Shown here piece by piece: positions 5,414 through 8,504 of a stretch of 8,504 bases of DNA; the stretch's first letter is position 1; every line of letters begins with the position of its first letter. The notes below the pieces were generated by a model. The model ran no database searches and had not been told where the DNA came from. It saw nothing but the letters and a program-made list of their open reading frames with translations. The stretch spans positions 1 through 8,504 of the forward strand of contig PCVQ01000050.1 of NCBI GenBank assembly GCA_002796025.1, written 5' to 3'. The position numbers and the translations under genes are program-made. Source of the stretch: Candidatus Peregrinibacteria bacterium CG11_big_fil_rev_8_21_14_0_20_46_8. GTDB lineage: Bacteria > Patescibacteriota > Gracilibacteria > UBA1369 > UM-FILTER-53-11.

Positions 5414-6199
5414 ATGAAAAAAATCACCTTTTTTATGCTGGTTACAATTAGTATGTTAACTGGCTGCCTTGCAAATGATTCCAACTCGTCATTCCAGCCT
5501 GCAAATGTTGTCCCGCCCGAGGCGACAGATATCACTGTTTATGTTGTAAATTTCGAGGGCGATGCATCACCGGAACACGCGGTTAGATATCTTATCAATG
5601 AACCAAAACTGACTGCAAGCGGCGATGAAATCATCATTCCAGTTGAATATGCAGCGATTTATGAAAAGTCGGACGACACATGGTCGAAAGTATTTGAAAA
5701 AGCTTTTCCAAATAAAGAGCACTATATTGAACCTGAAAACGATAGTGCGGAACCACAAAAATTGACATTAGTACCTGCATCACATATCGAAAAAATCATT
5801 GTAACCGATGTAAGCAAAGATGAGAAAGAAGGCCTCTTAATTACTACCGGCGATACGGATTATGTACTTGTTGGCTTGAAAAATGGAACAATCAGCGCAA
5901 TAGATTCTCCGCGAGGCTTTGGTGAAGGGCACCGAAAAATGCGCGAACTGCCCGAATTTTATGGCCGTTTGCTGGATGTTGCTACGAGCGAGGAAGGAAT
6001 TATAGAAACATGGGGAGGATTGTGCGAAGGCGGAACCGAGCCGTGCTACACTTTTGAGATCGTTATTTCTTTTGATGCCGCAGCCCAAGAGTGGAACATC
6101 AGCGAGGCGCGGAATATTGAAAAAATAGACGACGAATATGATGCATATCTCGAACGTTATCCCGATGCACAGCCATGGACCAACGAATTACCCTTTTAG
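5414..6199 (+). CDS. Lipoprotein of unknown function
   Basis: This 261-residue protein begins MKKITFFMLVTISMLTGC, a lipoprotein signal peptide: two lysines, a hydrophobic core, and lipobox L15-T16-G17-C18, where Cys18 would be lipid-modified and become the mature N-terminus. Residues 19-37 are a low-complexity linker rich in Asn, Ser and Pro. The rest is soluble, acidic and strand-rich. Recognisable stretches are DITVYVVNFEGD (39-50), EIIIPVEYAAIYEKSDDTW (72-90) and YVLVGLKNGTISAID (150-164). Cys204 and Cys211 (CEGGTEPC) probably form a disulfide. I do not recognise a family. Alternating short strands with glycine turns could suit a propeller or beta-sandwich, but that is only an impression. 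The gene is 16 bases after the eight-cysteine gene, and its last 25 bases overlap the SLH-esterase gene, so the three are likely one transcript. No Shine-Dalgarno site is seen. Confidence 0.85.
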   Translation: MKKITFFMLVTISMLTGCLANDSNSSFQPANVVPPEATDITVYVVNFEGDASPEHAVRYLINEPKLTASGDEIIIPVEYAAIYEKSDDTWSKVFEKAFPNKEHYIEPENDSAEPQKLTLVPASHIEKIIVTDVSKDEKEGLLITTGDTDYVLVGLKNGTISAIDSPRGFGEGHRKMRELPEFYGRLLDVATSEEGIIETWGGLCEGGTEPCYTFEIVISFDAAAQEWNISEARNIEKIDDEYDAYLERYPDAQPWTNELPF

Positions 6200-7554
6200 T
6201 CGCATTATGTTTTTTTATTATTAGCTTGCATGCTGCAACAGCATCGGCGCAATCTTCTTTTCCTGATATTGCAAAAAGCAAATATCGCGAAAGCATAGAA
6301 TTTTTAAAAGATAAGGAGGCAGTTGCCGGATATCCTGATGGAACATTTCAACCCGGCTGGCAGGCAAATCGCGCGGAACTTTTAACGATGCTCTTTGCAC
6401 TTACCGTTGCGCCGGAACAAATCGGCAATGGCTCCCGCTGTTTTCCGGATGTTGGCGACGAATGGTTTGCGCGCTTTGTATGTTATGCAAAAGATAATGA
6501 CATTGTTGCGGGATATCCTGATGGATATTTTCGGCCGGAACAAAAAGTAAACATGGCTGAGGCCATGGCAATTGTGCAGAAAGCCTTTGGTGTGGAATTG
6601 CGCGAAAGAGGCGAAAATGAAAATTGGTATCTGCCGAATCTCGAATTTTCGCACAATAACAATATTTTTTCGCGCTATGCATATTTGCCGGAGCGGCCGA
6701 TCCGGCGTGAAGAAATTGCCTGGCTGCTGCATCGAATATTTCAAATCGATAGCGGTGAAGTTGCACTGCAAGACGAGCGGGATGTGCGAAGCGCGGGGTG
6801 CGGTGTAACGCCGCCGTCAAATCCGCCGACACAAACTACACTCAATGATGTTCAACGAGATTTTATTACCGTAATTCCGGATAGCTACGATAAAGATGAG
6901 CCACTGCCGCTGATCTTTGCATTCCACGGCCGCACAAATTCCAATACACAGGTGCGCGGCTACTACCGTGTGGAGCAGGCAACGCAGGGCGGTGCGATTA
7001 TGGTGTATCCTGCGGGGATAAAATCTGGCGGCAGCTTTAGCTGGAGCGACCCTGGAGATTCGGCAAGTGCGCTGCGCGACTATGCGCTCTTTGACAAGAT
7101 TTTAGAAGAGATGAGTTCTGCATACTGCATAGATACGGACCAAATTTATGTGGTTGCGCATTCACTGGGTGCTTGGTTTACAAACAGTTTGGCGTGTGCG
7201 CGCGGCGATGTGATTCGCGCGGTGGGTACATTGGGCGGCGGACGCGCGCAGAGCGAATGTACCGGACCGGTTGCGGCAATGGTCTGGCATAATCCCAATG
7301 ACAGACTTGTTTCCTTCTCTCAAGGCCTAAACGCACGCGAAAACTACCGTGAACAAAATCGCTGCGGCAGCGATACTCTGCCTGTAGAACCAAGCTTTGG
7401 CTCGTGCGTTGCATATAAAGGCTGCGCCGAAGATGCACCTCTCATTTGGTGCCCGCATACCAACAACTACGCCTCGTGGGATGGAAGCTACTATCCGCAC
7501 AACTGGCCGCGAGAGACTGGCGGCTTTATGTGGGAGTTCTTTACTGAGCTATAG
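6175..7554 (+). CDS. Secreted SLH-domain protein fused to a PHB-depolymerase/LpqC-type esterase
   Basis: This 459-residue protein has a signal peptide (hydrophobic core 5-19, likely cut after A23-S24-A25). Two clear S-layer-homology repeats follow: 29-76 (FPDI...VAGYPDGTFQP...NRAE) and 90-139 (FPDV...VAGYPDGYFRP...NMAE). A third, worn repeat (about 150-189) lacks GYPDG. SLH repeats bind cell-wall polymers. After a Pro/Thr linker (211-221) residues 228-457 form an alpha/beta hydrolase of the polyhydroxybutyrate-depolymerase/feruloyl-esterase type: HG (251-252) for the oxyanion hole, nucleophile Ser330 in AHSLG, Asp376 in NPNDRLV, and His442 in PHNWP. The triad looks complete, though the usual first Gly of GxSxG is Ala328. 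The substrate could be an ester on a polysaccharide, aromatic or polyester chain. Many cysteines (209, 318, 341, 362, 397, 411, 417, 426) suggest disulfides. The start overlaps the lipoprotein gene in another frame, but only this ATG gives the signal peptide. No Shine-Dalgarno site is seen. Confidence 0.9.
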   Translation: MDQRITLLVALCFFIISLHAATASAQSSFPDIAKSKYRESIEFLKDKEAVAGYPDGTFQPGWQANRAELLTMLFALTVAPEQIGNGSRCFPDVGDEWFARFVCYAKDNDIVAGYPDGYFRPEQKVNMAEAMAIVQKAFGVELRERGENENWYLPNLEFSHNNNIFSRYAYLPERPIRREEIAWLLHRIFQIDSGEVALQDERDVRSAGCGVTPPSNPPTQTTLNDVQRDFITVIPDSYDKDEPLPLIFAFHGRTNSNTQVRGYYRVEQATQGGAIMVYPAGIKSGGSFSWSDPGDSASALRDYALFDKILEEMSSAYCIDTDQIYVVAHSLGAWFTNSLACARGDVIRAVGTLGGGRAQSECTGPVAAMVWHNPNDRLVSFSQGLNARENYREQNRCGSDTLPVEPSFGSCVAYKGCAEDAPLIWCPHTNNYASWDGSYYPHNWPRETGGFMWEFFTEL

Positions 7555-7557
7555 CTA

Positions 7558-8504
7558 CTACTTCTTTCGCTTGCGCTCATTCTCAGTAAGATACTTTTTG
7601 CGCAAACGAATATGAAGCGGAGTTACTTCTAAATATTCATCGTCACCAACCAATTCTAGACCGCGTTCAAGCGTAACTTCCAATGGCGGTGTAAGCTTGA
7701 TAGCCTCATCAGCTCCTGAAGAACGCATATTGGTCAGCTGTTTTCCCTTAAGCGGATTTACCGGCATCTCGACACCCTTTGCAACATTCCCAATGACCAT
7801 TCCCTCATATACCTCGGTATTCGGTTTAATATAGAGTGCACCGCGCTCTTGGAGATTGTAGAGTGCAAAACCAAGCGCCTTGCCGGTTCCAATAGAAACC
7901 ATTGAACCAAGCTCGTGCTTTTGAATCTCGCCAACGTGCGGGCGAAACCCGACAACACGTGAACAGAGAATACCTTCACCGCGCGTATCTACCACAAATT
8001 CGCCACGATATCCCAGCAAACCGCGTGTTGGAATTTCGAAAATAATCCGCGTATGTCCATGCTCGGGACGCAGATCTTTCATAATCCCCTTCCGCTTTCC
8101 CAACTTCTCGATAACCGTTCCCGACATATTATCCGGAACATCGATTGTCACTTCCTCAAACGGCTCGAGCTTCTCACCATTCTCTTCTTTAATAATTACT
8201 TTCGGCTGCGAAACTTGCAGCTCGTAACCGTCGCGCCGCATGTTTTCAAGCAAAATTGCAATATGCAACTCACCGCGACCGCTCACTATAAACTCATCGT
8301 TCGCAGAAAAATCGATCTTCAATCCTACATTTACTTCCAGCTCTTTTTCTAAACGGTCGCGAATCTGACGGCTGGTAACAAACTTTCCGTCTTTGCCGGC
8401 AAACGGCGAATTATTCACTAAAAAGTGCAGCGAGATCGTAGGCTCAGTTACCTCAATTGCAGGCAAGGCCTCCTGCGAATCGTTTTCACAAATCGTCTCC
8501 CCAA
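7558..8504 (-). CDS. typA: TypA/BipA ribosome-associated GTPase (C-terminal half; 5' end beyond window)
   Basis: About 315 C-terminal residues are visible; the GTPase domain lies beyond the window edge. The frame stays open to 8504 and reads GETICENDSQEALPAIEV at the edge, the family's usual lead into domain III, so the TTG at 8466 is an internal leucine and not a start. Numbering from that leucine, key stretches are NNSPFAGKDGKFVTSRQIRD (18-37), GRGELHIAILLENMRRDGYE (64-83), RGLLGYRGEFVVDTRGEGIL (148-167), NPLKGKQLTNMRSSGADEAI (237-256) and a lysine-rich tail. TypA is a translational GTPase that binds ribosomes and aids assembly and stress or cold adaptation; the helicase in this window may act in the same process, but the genes are not linked. 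The C-terminal RNA-binding domain is complete. It converges with the SLH-esterase gene with three bases between the stop codons. Confidence 0.97.
   Translation of the reverse strand, partial: GETICENDSQEALPAIEVTEPTISLHFLVNNSPFAGKDGKFVTSRQIRDRLEKELEVNVGLKIDFSANDEFIVSGRGELHIAILLENMRRDGYELQVSQPKVIIKEENGEKLEPFEEVTIDVPDNMSGTVIEKLGKRKGIMKDLRPEHGHTRIIFEIPTRGLLGYRGEFVVDTRGEGILCSRVVGFRPHVGEIQKHELGSMVSIGTGKALGFALYNLQERGALYIKPNTEVYEGMVIGNVAKGVEMPVNPLKGKQLTNMRSSGADEAIKLTPPLEVTLERGLELVGDDEYLEVTPLHIRLRKKYLTENERKRKK

Noticed and set aside
6382..6832. Minus-strand reading frames of 129 and 143 codons
   Set aside because: Shadows of the SLH-esterase gene; low-complexity, His/Arg/Ala-rich products with no family features.
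7547..7556. AGCTATAGCT palindrome at the esterase/typA junction
   Set aside because: No loop and no U-tract; largely set by the codons for leucine and stop.
7558..8466. typA starting at 8466
   Set aside because: That codon is TTG within the conserved ALPAI stretch; the frame continues upstream with typical TypA residues.
8494..8499. CGTCTC near the window end
   Set aside because: Encodes part of GETICEN in typA; no partner arm visible in the window.

Overview
This window is a compact bacterial segment with ten protein genes and no RNA genes, insertion sequences or CRISPR. The organism is not named by any single gene. The best guess is a member of the Candidate Phyla Radiation (Patescibacteria). 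The reasons are: genes packed with 3-60 base gaps and overlaps; few Shine-Dalgarno sites; S-layer-homology (SLH) and Gmad2/GerMN surface proteins without sporulation genes; and a small copper-storage-like protein beside cysteine-rich exported proteins. A low-GC Gram-positive relative is the alternative. TGA ends the helicase and oxidoreductase genes, so the code is the standard bacterial one and not the UGA-glycine code of Gracilibacteria/SR1.

Layout. (1) Bases 1-3383 are all on the minus strand. In transcription order they hold an NADPH:quinone-type oxidoreductase (3383-2445), a DEAD-box RNA helicase (2382-1165) with its own good sigma70-like promoter and almost no leader, a TIM-barrel protein (1156-221) whose ribosome site overlaps the helicase stop codon, and the start of a YvlD/holin-IV-like membrane protein (180 to the window edge). 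(2) From 3465 on the plus strand comes a membrane-anchored Gmad2-GerMN protein (3465-4661). (3) Converging on it is a cysteine-rich, Csp-type copper-storage-like protein (5015-4677, minus). (4) Bases 5086-7554 on the plus strand form an apparent operon for three exported products: an eight-cysteine membrane-anchored protein, a lipoprotein, and an SLH-domain protein fused to a polyhydroxybutyrate-depolymerase-like esterase. (5) Converging with only 3 bases between is typA/bipA (minus, 5' part beyond the window).

The most interesting signal is not a gene. The two divergent intergenic regions (3384-3464 and 5016-5085) carry the same nested, concentric inverted repeat: AGACG(C/G), 8 bases, TGTA, 6 bases, T(T/A)CA, 8 bases, (G/C)CGTCT. 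The geometry is identical in both, the outer arm changes symmetrically between copies, and the flanks also align, from an AT-rich -10-like box on one side to ATATGAA at the start codon on the other. This links the oxidoreductase/Gmad2-GerMN pair with the copper-storage/exported-protein operon as a probable co-regulated set. The inner TGWA-N6-TWCA core has the spacing of ArsR/SmtB-type metal-sensor operators, which would suit a copper or metal/redox envelope response. That last step is inference. No regulator is encoded in the window.
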